This document shows positions 1 through 7,595 of a stretch of DNA of 17,049 nt, in pieces. A model generated the notes under the pieces. It did not search any database. It saw only the letters and a program-made list of their open reading frames with translations, and was not told the DNA's origin. A program made the position numbers and the translations under genes. The stretch spans positions 1 through 17,049 of the forward strand of contig JAAWBP010000032.1 of NCBI GenBank assembly GCA_022792755.1, read 5' to 3'. The stretch is from Oscillospiraceae bacterium. GTDB lineage: Bacteria; Bacillota; Clostridia; Oscillospirales; Ruminococcaceae. The stretch's first letter is position 1, and the number at the start of each line of letters is the position of its first letter.

Positions 1-911
1 CCCGGAACGTTTACGGGCCGTATGAGCTCCACCCGAATACCTTCCTTGTCACAACCAAGGACGCGCCGGAGTGCCCGATCCAGAAATGCGGCCACGCCAG
101 CTGGTGCCAGGGCACGGATGGACGGTGGTTTGTCTGCTTTCTTTCTGCCCGCCCGTATTACAACAAACGCTGTGCATTGGGACGTGAGACCTCGATTAAC
201 GAGATGGTCTGGAAAGAGGACAGCTGGCCCTATCTGAAAAACGGCACTGTTGTCCCTGACTTCGAGTTTGAGGGCTACGGCGATCTGAGAAGGCAAAAGC
301 AGTTCAGCCCGGTTTTTGGTTCCGCGGAGTTTTACCGTGAATTCAGTTCCCTCCGCGGCCCGGCGAAGCACCAGGTCGGCCCGGACAATGTCCTGCGGAT
401 TTACGGGGGAGAATCTCTCTATTCCAACCAGCGGCAGAATATGCTTGTCCGCCGCCAGACGGATATGGATTTCGAGGCGACAACCTCCCTTGTCAACCCG
501 AACAAGCATTTCAAGAAACTCGGCGGGCTGCTCTACCGTTATGACGAGCTCAGCCAGTACCTGCTGAAAGTGGCTTACGATGAGGAGAAAGACTGCCAGA
601 CGATTGCAATTATGGCGTTCAAGCAGCGGGATTATGAGTATCCGCTCGACGGGAAGGAGATTGAAATCCCGAAGGATGTGGAAAAAGTCTGGCTCCGTGT
701 CACCGCGCATAAAGAGACGGCCCGGTTCTCCTATTCTTTTGACGGAGAGTGCTTCACCGAAATCGATTACGATATTGATGTCACGGTTTTGTCGGATGAA
801 TACAACAACGGCTTCACCGGGGCGTTTATCGGGATGTATGCGAGCGACCTCGAATACAACGAAGGTTCCTATATCGACTTCCACAGCTTTACCTATCGGG
901 TTCTGGATTGA
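1..911 (+). CDS. GH43 family beta-xylosidase/arabinofuranosidase, C-terminal part (5' truncated)
   Basis: The frame is open from base 3 to the TGA at 909-911, giving 302 residues without a start, so the gene begins left of the window. The first ~65 visible residues match the end of a GH43 five-bladed beta-propeller: GHASW near residue 30, an aromatic/basic stretch around FLSARPYYNKRCALGRET, then VWKEDSWPYL. The remaining ~220 residues are beta-rich and fit the concanavalin-like C-terminal sandwich of GH43 beta-xylosidases (GH43_C2). Family members are about 500-550 residues, so roughly 40% is missing, including the catalytic Asp/Glu residues. The family removes xylose or arabinose from xylo-oligosaccharides, usually in the cytoplasm. 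No signal peptide can be judged. The YesN/YesM pair just downstream fits a carbohydrate-utilisation locus. Exact substrate is unknown. Confidence 0.88.
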   Translation, partial: RNVYGPYELHPNTFLVTTKDAPECPIQKCGHASWCQGTDGRWFVCFLSARPYYNKRCALGRETSINEMVWKEDSWPYLKNGTVVPDFEFEGYGDLRRQKQFSPVFGSAEFYREFSSLRGPAKHQVGPDNVLRIYGGESLYSNQRQNMLVRRQTDMDFEATTSLVNPNKHFKKLGGLLYRYDELSQYLLKVAYDEEKDCQTIAIMAFKQRDYEYPLDGKEIEIPKDVEKVWLRVTAHKETARFSYSFDGECFTEIDYDIDVTVLSDEYNNGFTGAFIGMYASDLEYNEGSYIDFHSFTYRVLD

Positions 912-997
912 TAAGACTTCGGGTAACGCCACGCGAAGGCTGAAAAGTGTTTGTGTTTTTGCGCTCAAAGAGATAGGATTTCTAAAGTGAAAGGGAT

Positions 998-1033
998 GCC
1001 CCGCCATCCGCGTTTGGACGGCGGGGCGGCCTT
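998..1033 (+). terminator. Strong GC hairpin after the GH43 gene, probable intrinsic terminator
   Basis: GCCCCGCC (998-1005) pairs perfectly with GGCGGGGC (1020-1027). An inner TCC/GGA extends the stem across an A-C mismatch. The 3' flank GGCCTTCTTCCC is pyrimidine-rich but has no clean U-run, so termination may be partial. The hairpin lies 86 bases after the GH43 stop and 56 bases before the response regulator start. Read-through of GH43 transcripts into yesN-yesM is possible. Confidence 0.55.
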
Positions 1034-1083
1034 CTTCCCAAAAGTGATTTTTTATCATTGCTGTTAAAAGGCAGGTGTTGAAT

Positions 1084-1908
1084 ATGACGACTTTGATGAT
1101 TGCCGACGATGAGCATTTGATCCGCCAGGGGTTGGCTTCCCTCAACTGGGAATCGATCGACGTCAAAGTGGTCGGCGTCGCATCCAACGGCGCGGAATGC
1201 TGGGAGATGGTGCAGAAGATCAAGCCGGACGTTCTGCTGACCGATATCCATATGCAGGGCTATAAAGGGACCGAAATCGCCCGTATGGTGAAGGAGAGAG
1301 ATCTGTCGACCAAAATCATCTTCCTCACCGGTTATAAAGAGTTCGAATATGCAAGAGAAGCCGTGGAGCTGGGGATTGTTTCGTTCGTGCTGAAACCGTC
1401 TGAGCCGAGCGAAATTTTCGAAGCGGTCAACAAGGCTAAAATCCAGATCGAGCAGCAGAATATGATGCTCAACGAGCAGAGTTCTTTGAAGCGCCAGGTG
1501 AAGGAGAACCAGATGGCTTTGGCCAACAAGCTCCTGCCGGACGAGGAGATGCTGACCAATGAAACCGTCAAGGTGCTGATTACCTACCTGAAAAATCATT
1601 TTTCTGAGGAAATCACGTTGGGCTCCGCCAGCGAGATCGTTCACCTCTGCCCGGTCTATCTGAGCCGGCTTGTCAAAAAGGAGACGGGGAACACCTTCCT
1701 CGAAATTCTGACCCGGGTGCGGATGGAGCAGGCTTGCAATATGCTGCGCGACCCCAACAACAAGATTTATGAAATCGCGCTGGCGGTCGGGATCAAGGAT
1801 TCAAAGTATTTCAGCCAGATTTTTAAGCGCTATTACGGCATGACGCCGGTGGAATTCCGGCAGAATCTGCTCAACAATACCAACCCCTTAGAAGCTGGTG
1901 TGTTATAG
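1084..1908 (+). CDS. AraC-family response regulator, YesN-like
   Basis: 274 residues. The N-terminal receiver domain has the acidic pocket D8-D9-E10, the phospho-acceptor D54 in LLTDIHM, T82 and K104 in FVLKPSEP. A helical linker of about 50 residues (EQQNMMLNEQ...) is followed by a C-terminal AraC/XylS double helix-turn-helix (about 165-270: VYLSRLVKKETGNTF..., then SKYFSQIFKRYYGMTP). The protein is much shorter than classical YesN (~370-530 residues). It probably binds DNA and activates transport or glycan-degradation genes when phosphorylated by the kinase next door. I chose ATG 1084 because AAGGCAGG at 1068-1075 is well placed for it. GTG 1075 lies inside that ribosome binding site. The gene ends 1 base before the kinase ATG, so the two are translationally coupled. 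Confidence 0.9.
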   Translation: MTTLMIADDEHLIRQGLASLNWESIDVKVVGVASNGAECWEMVQKIKPDVLLTDIHMQGYKGTEIARMVKERDLSTKIIFLTGYKEFEYAREAVELGIVSFVLKPSEPSEIFEAVNKAKIQIEQQNMMLNEQSSLKRQVKENQMALANKLLPDEEMLTNETVKVLITYLKNHFSEEITLGSASEIVHLCPVYLSRLVKKETGNTFLEILTRVRMEQACNMLRDPNNKIYEIALAVGIKDSKYFSQIFKRYYGMTPVEFRQNLLNNTNPLEAGVL

Positions 1909-1909
1909 T

Positions 1910-3733
1910 ATGAAGCTGCGTTCACCCATCAGGATGATAAAACAGTTATTTTTGAACATGCAGATCCGTAAAAAGCTGATGCTGTCCTTTGCGCTGCTCA
2001 TTGCCCTGCCGGTTACATTAATGGCTGTTTTTTATTTGAGCAATTCAAAGTATATCCTCGAAAAAAAATCTTCTGAATACACCTCGGATATCTTGGCGGA
2101 GCTTCAAAAAAACATTGAAAATACAGCCTCTGAGCTGGATGCGATCTTTACCCAGATCAACAACAACCCAGAGGTGCAGGAGCTTCTGACCCGGGTTTCA
2201 TTGACCCTTTCGGGGGGCGGAACAGTGCCGGCCGACGACGGGGTGCAGATGGGGGCGATCCTCAGTGAAGCCTATTACGGCCATCCGAATATTGAGTCTG
2301 TTTACCTGATCCCTTATGACGACCACGCCCTTTTTTCTGCGGCGCCTAAGGTGACGGCTGGGATATCGGAAAAAAACCTGCAGGAAATTGACCGAAACGG
2401 CGGCGGCATCACCTGGCTGAAATGCAGCAGCGACGCCATTACTTACGGCAGGCTGATCGTCTCGCTTCAGGACGTCCGCCCGCTCGGTTATCTGATCATC
2501 AACCTTTCTGAAAGCGAACTGTTCAATCTTTACAGCCAGATTTCATTGTATCAGGACAACAGCATCTTTATTACCAATAAAGATGGGGTCATCCTCTCAC
2601 ACGGAAATAAGGATTTTTTGGACAGGCAGGTGAGCCAGGGTTACCGGAACCTGATTTACAACCCCAGCGACGTCCCCTTTTCCTTACAAAACATTGACGG
2701 AAAAGACTATTACATCGCCTGCAAAGCGATCAATAACGAGGAATGGTATCTTTTCTACCAGGTCAGCGCGGTCGATTTTGAGCGGGATTTTATCACCCTG
2801 ACGCAAGCCTTTTTTATAATCACTTTACTGATTCTGATCTTGACGCTTTGGATGTCGGTGGTTCTGGCGAAATCCATTTCGAACCCGATTACCAGCCTTT
2901 CAAGAACCGTGCAGCAAGTCCGCAACGGGAATTTCGACATTCGCAACGAATACCAGTCCAAAGACGAGGTCGGGATTTTGAGCGACAACTTCAACGCGAT
3001 GATCGAAAATACCAACGAGCTTATCCAGACGATCTACCAGAAGGAGCTGCTCAAGCAGCAGGCCGAGCTCCGCTTCCTCAAGTTCCAGATCAACCCCCAC
3101 TTTCTTTACAATACGCTCGAGACCATCAACTGGATTTCCAGGATCCGCGGCGTCCCGGAGGCTGGGGAAATCGCAAAAGCTCTAGGCGATTTGATGCGGG
3201 AAGGGCTGCGGGGCGAGGACTTTGTAAAGCTCGAGGACGAGATCAAAAACATTGAAAACTATCTGCTGATCCAGCAGTACCGGTACGGTGAAAAAATCAA
3301 GACGAATATCAACATCGACCCCAGCATCTACGAAGCAAAAACGCCGAAATTCATCCTCCAGCCGATCATTGAAAATGCGTTGGTGCATGGATTGGATTCG
3401 AAGATCGAGGGCGGCAGCATCCGGATTTTCGGCGGGTGCGACGGGGAGGATATTATTCTGACTGTTGAGGACGACGGCGTTGGAATGCCGGAGGAAACCC
3501 GGAGGAACCTGCTCAACGAAAATCTGCGGAAGAGTGAAGGGGACGGAAAGCACACCCACATCGGGATTTTAAATGTTCACAAGCGCCTGCGCCTTTATTT
3601 TGGGCCGGGCTATGGGCTGACTGTCCACAGTGAGGCTGGGGTGGGAACGGTTGTTACGGTCCGCATCCCCAAGGCCGGGCTGGCCGATCCTGAGCTGCCG
3701 GAAGTCCGTCCAGAGGAAGAGCTTGACCGGTGA
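1910..3733 (+). CDS. YesM-type membrane sensor histidine kinase (HPK7/LytS class)
   Basis: 607 residues. Order: short basic N-terminus; TM1 at ~24-43 (LMLSFALLIALPVTLMAVFY); extracellular sensor of ~250 residues, probably a Cache-like fold; TM2 at ~300-320 (FFIITLLILILTLWM); HAMP at ~321-373 (SNPITSLSRTVQQVRNGNFD); His_kinase domain with the phospho-acceptor H397 in FQINPHFLYNTLETINW; HATPase_c with N-box IIENALVHG near 486-493 and G1-box DDGVGMP. The NPHFLYN signature is diagnostic of the YesM/LytS class. The kinase probably senses an extracellular sugar, directly or via a binding protein, and phosphorylates the adjacent YesN-like regulator. ATG 1910 is 1 base after the regulator stop. GTG 1898 is an alternative that would overlap it. 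Ligand unknown; the adjacent GH43 gene suggests a plant polysaccharide fragment. Confidence 0.92.
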   Translation: MKLRSPIRMIKQLFLNMQIRKKLMLSFALLIALPVTLMAVFYLSNSKYILEKKSSEYTSDILAELQKNIENTASELDAIFTQINNNPEVQELLTRVSLTLSGGGTVPADDGVQMGAILSEAYYGHPNIESVYLIPYDDHALFSAAPKVTAGISEKNLQEIDRNGGGITWLKCSSDAITYGRLIVSLQDVRPLGYLIINLSESELFNLYSQISLYQDNSIFITNKDGVILSHGNKDFLDRQVSQGYRNLIYNPSDVPFSLQNIDGKDYYIACKAINNEEWYLFYQVSAVDFERDFITLTQAFFIITLLILILTLWMSVVLAKSISNPITSLSRTVQQVRNGNFDIRNEYQSKDEVGILSDNFNAMIENTNELIQTIYQKELLKQQAELRFLKFQINPHFLYNTLETINWISRIRGVPEAGEIAKALGDLMREGLRGEDFVKLEDEIKNIENYLLIQQYRYGEKIKTNINIDPSIYEAKTPKFILQPIIENALVHGLDSKIEGGSIRIFGGCDGEDIILTVEDDGVGMPEETRRNLLNENLRKSEGDGKHTHIGILNVHKRLRLYFGPGYGLTVHSEAGVGTVVTVRIPKAGLADPELPEVRPEEELDR

Positions 3734-3772
3734 TGAAATCGTTTTTCTGCCCGAAACAACGGAGAAGCGAAC

Positions 3773-3824
3773 GTTAAAAAGGGAACGCAGAGGTTTCAAA
3801 GAACCTCGTGCGTTCCTTTTGTTT
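3773..3824. terminator. Bidirectional intrinsic terminator between convergent genes
   Basis: GGAACGCA+GAGGTT (from 3782) pairs with AACCTC+TGCGTTCC (to 3816) with one bulged G and a 6-base loop. TTTTGTTT follows on the plus strand. The A-run at 3776-3780 provides a U-tract for minus-strand transcripts. It therefore serves both the yesN-yesM operon and the convergent dacF-like gene. Confidence 0.88.
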
Positions 3825-3873
3825 AGAAAAATGTATTGATACTGGGTTGTGCAAATTCCGGGAACGGGGGCTT

Positions 3874-5229
3874 CTATCTGCGCCCACCCTTTTTCTTCTG
3901 TTTGCTGACAGAGAGCCGCCGGTTCCGCTTCTTCTTTCGGTTAAACGCAACGGCGATAGCCAGATAAAGTACGATCATGACGGCAACGGCGGCGATGGCG
4001 ATCTTCGCCCAGGTGCTGCTCAGAGCGTTTGAAACCGTGTCCCAGATGCCGTAGATGAAATTTTTGGAGACCGACATATTTGCCACCAGGTCACATTTCC
4101 CGATGGTCTCATTATTTAACTTGAGTTCAACGGTTCCGATAACATCCCCTACTTCAACCGGTGCATCGACGGATTCGGGGATGTCGATGATCTGCTGGAT
4201 GCTCGAAAGGTCGACGTCGTTGGGGAGGAGAAGGGTGATGTCTTCCTTCGGGCGGAGCTGGAGTGTATCGGTATCCGAGGAGAGCCTGACCTTGATGGTT
4301 TCGATTGCTTCGGCTGTTTTCAGCACAGTTTTAAACGAAAAGGTATCAAAGGCCCATTTATAGAGCATCCGATGGTCGTAGATAGCGTAATTATCCCGTA
4401 CGCCTTCGACCTGGAGCGGCGCCCCCGTCGTGACGAGCAGGTAATTGAAACCGTCTTTGCTCGCCATGGTGACCAGGTTTTTGCCGCTTTCATCGGTGGT
4501 GCCGGTTTTGATCCCCTTGGCGTAAGGGTAATAATAGGATCCGCCGATCGCCTGGTTGATCATCAGGTTGGTGTGGGAGTAGGTGCGCTCCTCCGGATGC
4601 TTGTTGGTGGCCTTAAAGGTGTAGCGGACTGTTGTGGCGATTTTCTCAAACCCCGGGACGTCCAGGGCCGCTTTGGTTATCAGGTACATGTCGTAGGCGG
4701 TGGTGTACTGGTTGTCGTCGTGCAGCCCGTGGGAGTTGACAAAATGGGTGTTGACAGCGCCGAGCTCCTTCGCCTTCGCGTTCATCTTTTCGACGAAGGC
4801 CGCCTGGTTTCCGCCGCCGTAGTACTCTGCCAGCACCGCCGCGGCGTCGCAGGCGGAGGGCACCATGCAGGCGTAGAGCAGGTCTTCCACTGTGATTTCC
4901 TCCCCCGGCTCCAAGGCGATTGTCGAGGCCCCGGTGCCGTAGAGCTCATCGCGGACGGCGTGGGACATCGTCAATTTTTTTTGAAGGTCTGTTTCCGTTT
5001 CGAGCACCAGCATGACGGTCATGATCTTGGTCAGGGAAGCGGGGTAAGCTTTTTGATTTTCGTTTTTGGAATAGACGACGGTGCCCGAATCCAGGTTGAC
5101 CAGGTAGGCCGTCTGGCTGTAGAGCGTACCTCCCGGTTCATAGGCCGCGGAGGCGGTGGCCAGTGGGGAGAGAACGGCGGTGCAGAAGAAAAAGATGGTT
5201 AAAAAAGTTGTAACAATCGCTTTGCGCAT
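3874..5229 (-). CDS. D-alanyl-D-alanine carboxypeptidase, DacF-like (S11 family, low-molecular-mass PBP)
   Basis: 451 residues. A signal peptide occupies ~1-29 (FFFCTAVLSPLATASAA). The S11 catalytic domain covers ~30-280: SxxK motif S65-L-T-K68 (nucleophile Ser65), second motif S125-A-C127, and K241-T-G in GIKTGTTDESG. A PBP5_C-like beta domain follows at ~305-390. Unlike PBP5, which ends in an amphipathic helix, this protein ends in a true membrane span (AVAVMIVLYLAIAVAF, ~415-432) and a very basic cytoplasmic tail. The enzyme trims the terminal D-Ala from peptidoglycan stem peptides outside the membrane, limiting cross-linking. The usual SxN Asn is Cys127 (codon TGC on the minus strand, 4849-4851), as in the Streptomyces K15 transpeptidase (SGC). 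The start is set by GGAGGAA 8 bases before ATG. A TATAAT (minus strand, 5263-5258) could be its -10, but I see no good -35. Confidence 0.92.
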   Translation of the reverse strand: MRKAIVTTFLTIFFFCTAVLSPLATASAAYEPGGTLYSQTAYLVNLDSGTVVYSKNENQKAYPASLTKIMTVMLVLETETDLQKKLTMSHAVRDELYGTGASTIALEPGEEITVEDLLYACMVPSACDAAAVLAEYYGGGNQAAFVEKMNAKAKELGAVNTHFVNSHGLHDDNQYTTAYDMYLITKAALDVPGFEKIATTVRYTFKATNKHPEERTYSHTNLMINQAIGGSYYYPYAKGIKTGTTDESGKNLVTMASKDGFNYLLVTTGAPLQVEGVRDNYAIYDHRMLYKWAFDTFSFKTVLKTAEAIETIKVRLSSDTDTLQLRPKEDITLLLPNDVDLSSIQQIIDIPESVDAPVEVGDVIGTVELKLNNETIGKCDLVANMSVSKNFIYGIWDTVSNALSSTWAKIAIAAVAVMIVLYLAIAVAFNRKKKRNRRLSVSKQKKKGGRR

Positions 5230-5337
5230 GTAGACATTTCCTCCATTTAAGTGTATGATTATATATTGTTTAGGTCAGACAGGCGGCCCATGCCGAACGG
5301 CGGCCGCAGAAGGAATCAGCCGGAAACCCCGGCGGAC

Positions 5338-5344
5338 AGGTGGG
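5338..5344 (+). promoter_or_regulatory. Ribosome binding site that decides the metY start
   Basis: AGGTGGG lies 7 bases before ATG 5352. It covers the alternative GTG at 5340, which would therefore sit inside its own ribosome binding site. This argues for the protein starting MSEQKFSF. Confidence 0.65.
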
Positions 5345-5351
5345 AATATCA

Positions 5352-6638
5352 ATGTCAGAACAGAAATTTTCTTTTGATACGGTCGCTGTTCACGGCGGCT
5401 ATGAAACGGAGCAGACGACCCTTTCGGTTGTGCCGCCCCTTTACCAGACGAATGCCTATGAGTTTAAGAACACCGAGCACGCCAAAGAGCTGTTCGAGCT
5501 CAAGGAGCCCGGGAATATTTATTGTCGGCTGAGCAACCCGACCAGCGACATCCTGGAGCGCAGGATGGCTGAGCTCGACGGCGGCGCGGCGGCACTCTCC
5601 TTTGCATCAGGCCACGCGGCGATCTTCAACACCATCCTCAACCTTGCGAACGCCGGGGATGAAATCGTCTCCTCGTCCTGCATCTACGGCGGGGCGATTA
5701 ACCTTTTAGGCGTCACACTGGGCCGGCTCGGGATCAAGGTGCGCTTTGTCGATCCGGACGATTTAAAGGCCTGGGAGGAAGCGATCAACGAAAAGACCCG
5801 CGCGGTCTTTTTTGAGGTGATCGGCAACCCCAACGCAAACGTCGCAGATATCGGGGCGATCGCTGAAATCGCGCACCGTCACGGCGTCCCGGTCATCGCC
5901 GATTCGACCTTTACCACGCCGTATCTCTGCCGCCCGATTGAGTTCGGTGCGGACATCGTCATCCACTCCGCCACAAAATTTTTGGGCGGGCATTCCACTT
6001 CGATGTGCGGGATCGTGGTGGACAGCGGAAAATTTGAGTTCAAGGGAAACCCGCGTTTCCCTCTTTATAATGACCCTGACCCAAGCTATCACGGCATCGT
6101 CTTTGCCGATCTGGGGCCCCTTGCGTTTATCAGCCGTCTGCGCGCTTTGGTGATGCGGGACATCGGCGCCTGTTTAAGTCCGTTCAACGCTTTTATGATC
6201 CTGCAAGGGGTGGAGACGCTCCATCTGCGGATGCAGCGCCATTCCGAAAATGGCCTTAAAGCTGCGGCGTATCTGGAGGCGCATCCGCAGGTCGAATTCG
6301 TCAATTATCCGGGGCTGCCCTCCAGCCGCTACCATAAGCTGGCCCAGAAGTATCTGCCGAAAGGCGCGGGGTCTGTCTTCACCTTCGGGCTGAAGGGCGG
6401 ACGGGAGGCCGGGGCGAAGTTCATCGACAGCCTCGAGCTCATCAAAAACGTCGCAAATGTCGGCGATGTCCGGTCCCTGGTGATCCATCCCGCCACGACG
6501 ACGCACAGCCAGCTTTCGGCTGAACAGCTCAAAGCGGCGGACATTTCGGAGGGCACCATCCGGCTGTCGATCGGTATTGAGGACATTACAGATATTATAG
6601 CCGATTTAGAGCAGGCTATCAAGTGCGCGGTGAAATAA
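5352..6638 (+). CDS. metY: O-acetylhomoserine aminocarboxypropyltransferase (O-acetylhomoserine sulfhydrylase)
   Basis: 428 residues, the usual length of the family. This is a fold-type I PLP enzyme of the Cys/Met metabolism family. It has the N-terminal signature FDTVAVHGGYE, YCRLSNPTSDILERRMAELDGG (PLP phosphate and active-site loop, ~57-77), ADSTFTTPYLCRPIEFGADIV, and the Schiff-base lysine K209 in IHSATKFLGGHST. The C-terminal part contains SLVIHPATTTHSQL, typical of MetY-type enzymes. It makes homocysteine from O-acetylhomoserine and sulfide (or methionine from methanethiol) in the cytoplasm. Related gamma-lyases share the fold, but the length and the conserved blocks favour the sulfhydrylase. 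It is divergent from dacF. The 120-base upstream gap is too short for an S-box riboswitch, and none is visible. A metallophosphoesterase gene follows after 24 bases. Confidence 0.9.
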   Translation: MSEQKFSFDTVAVHGGYETEQTTLSVVPPLYQTNAYEFKNTEHAKELFELKEPGNIYCRLSNPTSDILERRMAELDGGAAALSFASGHAAIFNTILNLANAGDEIVSSSCIYGGAINLLGVTLGRLGIKVRFVDPDDLKAWEEAINEKTRAVFFEVIGNPNANVADIGAIAEIAHRHGVPVIADSTFTTPYLCRPIEFGADIVIHSATKFLGGHSTSMCGIVVDSGKFEFKGNPRFPLYNDPDPSYHGIVFADLGPLAFISRLRALVMRDIGACLSPFNAFMILQGVETLHLRMQRHSENGLKAAAYLEAHPQVEFVNYPGLPSSRYHKLAQKYLPKGAGSVFTFGLKGGREAGAKFIDSLELIKNVANVGDVRSLVIHPATTTHSQLSAEQLKAADISEGTIRLSIGIEDITDIIADLEQAIKCAVK

Positions 6639-6662
6639 CGCGCACAGCGGCGGGAGAAAGTT

Positions 6663-7331
6663 ATGATTTATGTTACCGGAGACCTTCACGGCGAATACAG
6701 CCGTTTTACAAAAACCGAGATCAAGAAGCTGAAAAAAGGGGATACCCTGATCGTTTGCGGGGATTTCGGCTTCGTCTGGGACGGCGGGAGCAAAGAGCAG
6801 AAGCTGCTGCAAAAGATCGGGAAAAAGCCGTTCAACACCGTTTTCGTGACCGGCTGCCACGACAATTACGATCTTTTGAAAGAATACTCGGAGCAGGAGT
6901 GGTGCGGCGGCAAGGTGCGCGTCCTTTCCGGCAGGCTGATGCAGCTTGTCCGCGGGGAAATCTACACCTTGGAAGGGAAGACGTTTTTTGCCTTTGGCGG
7001 CGGCGAAAGCTCAGACGGGATGCTGCGGGAGGAAAACAGCCTCTGGTGGCCGGAGGAGCAGCCGACGGCTGAGGAGGAAGCCCAGGCGCTGATGCGGCTC
7101 AAGGAGCAGCGGGACAGGGTGGATTATATTGTGACCCATGATGCGCCGATCAGCATCTGCGAGTTTCTCAACATCCCGCCGGCCGACGTCAATTCCCGGA
7201 TCAACAACTTCCTGGAAGAGGTCGGGAAAAGGGTGGAGTTCAAGCACTGGTTTTTCGGGAAGCTCCACCAGGACAAGGCGATTACCAGCCGCCATCAAGC
7301 GGTTTACCTGAAGGTGATCCCTGTGAAATAA
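6663..7331 (+). CDS. Calcineurin-like metallophosphoesterase
   Basis: 222 residues, cytoplasmic, no signal peptide. Motifs in order: GDLHG (residues 6-10), GDFGFVWDG (33-41), GCHDNYD (64-70) in place of the usual GNH[DE], THDAP (158-162), and GKLHQD (199-204) in place of GHxH. These make up the two-metal phosphoesterase core, with two altered metal-ligand blocks. Similar small Clostridial proteins with a relaxed third motif exist, to my recollection; their substrate is unknown to me. The gene starts 24 bases after metY with GGGAGAAAG before ATG 6663 and shares its terminator, so the two are probably cotranscribed. I cannot name the substrate. A phosphomonoester or phosphodiester hydrolase is the family expectation. 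Confidence 0.82.
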   Translation: MIYVTGDLHGEYSRFTKTEIKKLKKGDTLIVCGDFGFVWDGGSKEQKLLQKIGKKPFNTVFVTGCHDNYDLLKEYSEQEWCGGKVRVLSGRLMQLVRGEIYTLEGKTFFAFGGGESSDGMLREENSLWWPEEQPTAEEEAQALMRLKEQRDRVDYIVTHDAPISICEFLNIPPADVNSRINNFLEEVGKRVEFKHWFFGKLHQDKAITSRHQAVYLKVIPVK

Positions 7332-7336
7332 AAAAA

Positions 7337-7369
7337 GCGCCCTCGGTAAAAAGCCGGGGGCGTTATTTT
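7337..7369 (+). terminator. Intrinsic terminator of the metY operon
   Basis: CGCCCTCGG (7338-7346) pairs with CCGGGGGCG (7354-7362) with one T-G wobble, an AT-rich loop, then TTATTTT. It begins 6 bases after the metallophosphoesterase stop. Confidence 0.85.
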
Positions 7370-7558
7370 GCCGTTTTTATGCGGGGTGCGCGTTTTCTTG
7401 AGAGAATCGCGGGGAAACGCACGCCCCAATTTAACTGAAAAGATTTCTACCCATCTGCAAGTCGAGAGGTATTTGGTTATAATTACAGATAACACGAAAT
7501 AAAACAGGATAAAATTTAGAAAATAAACACAAAAATTGTTATAAAAATATGACGCCTC

Positions 7559-7586
7559 TTGATTTTTTGCAAAAATAGATTACAAT
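7559..7586 (+). promoter_or_regulatory. SigA-type promoter of groES-groEL
   Basis: TTGATT (7559-7564), a 16-base spacer and TACAAT (7581-7586) put the transcription start near 7593, right at the CIRCE operator. The upstream stretch 7370-7558 is AT-rich from about 7480 onward and holds no gene that I can support. A TATAAT at 7478-7483 might be a weaker upstream promoter, but its -35 (CTGCAA) is poor. Confidence 0.7.
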
Positions 7587-7595
7587 AAGTAATAG

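Noticed and set aside
982..1644. Minus-strand open frame of 220 codons opposite the YesN-like gene
   Set aside because: It runs antisense to a clear response regulator, has no ribosome binding site or recognisable family, and its composition is that of a shadow frame.
4372..5202. Plus-strand open frame of 276 codons opposite dacF
   Set aside because: It is rich in Val, Gly and Asp, as expected from the complement of GC-rich coding DNA; the minus-strand dacF has all catalytic motifs.
5230..5351. SAM-type riboswitch before metY
   Set aside because: The gap to dacF is only about 120 bases. It shows short GC repeats but no S-box conserved core and no terminator hairpin with a T-run.
7450..7483. 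Second groES promoter with TATAAT at 7478-7483
   Set aside because: The -10 is good, but the -35 candidate CTGCAA matches poorly, and the CIRCE-adjacent promoter explains expression.
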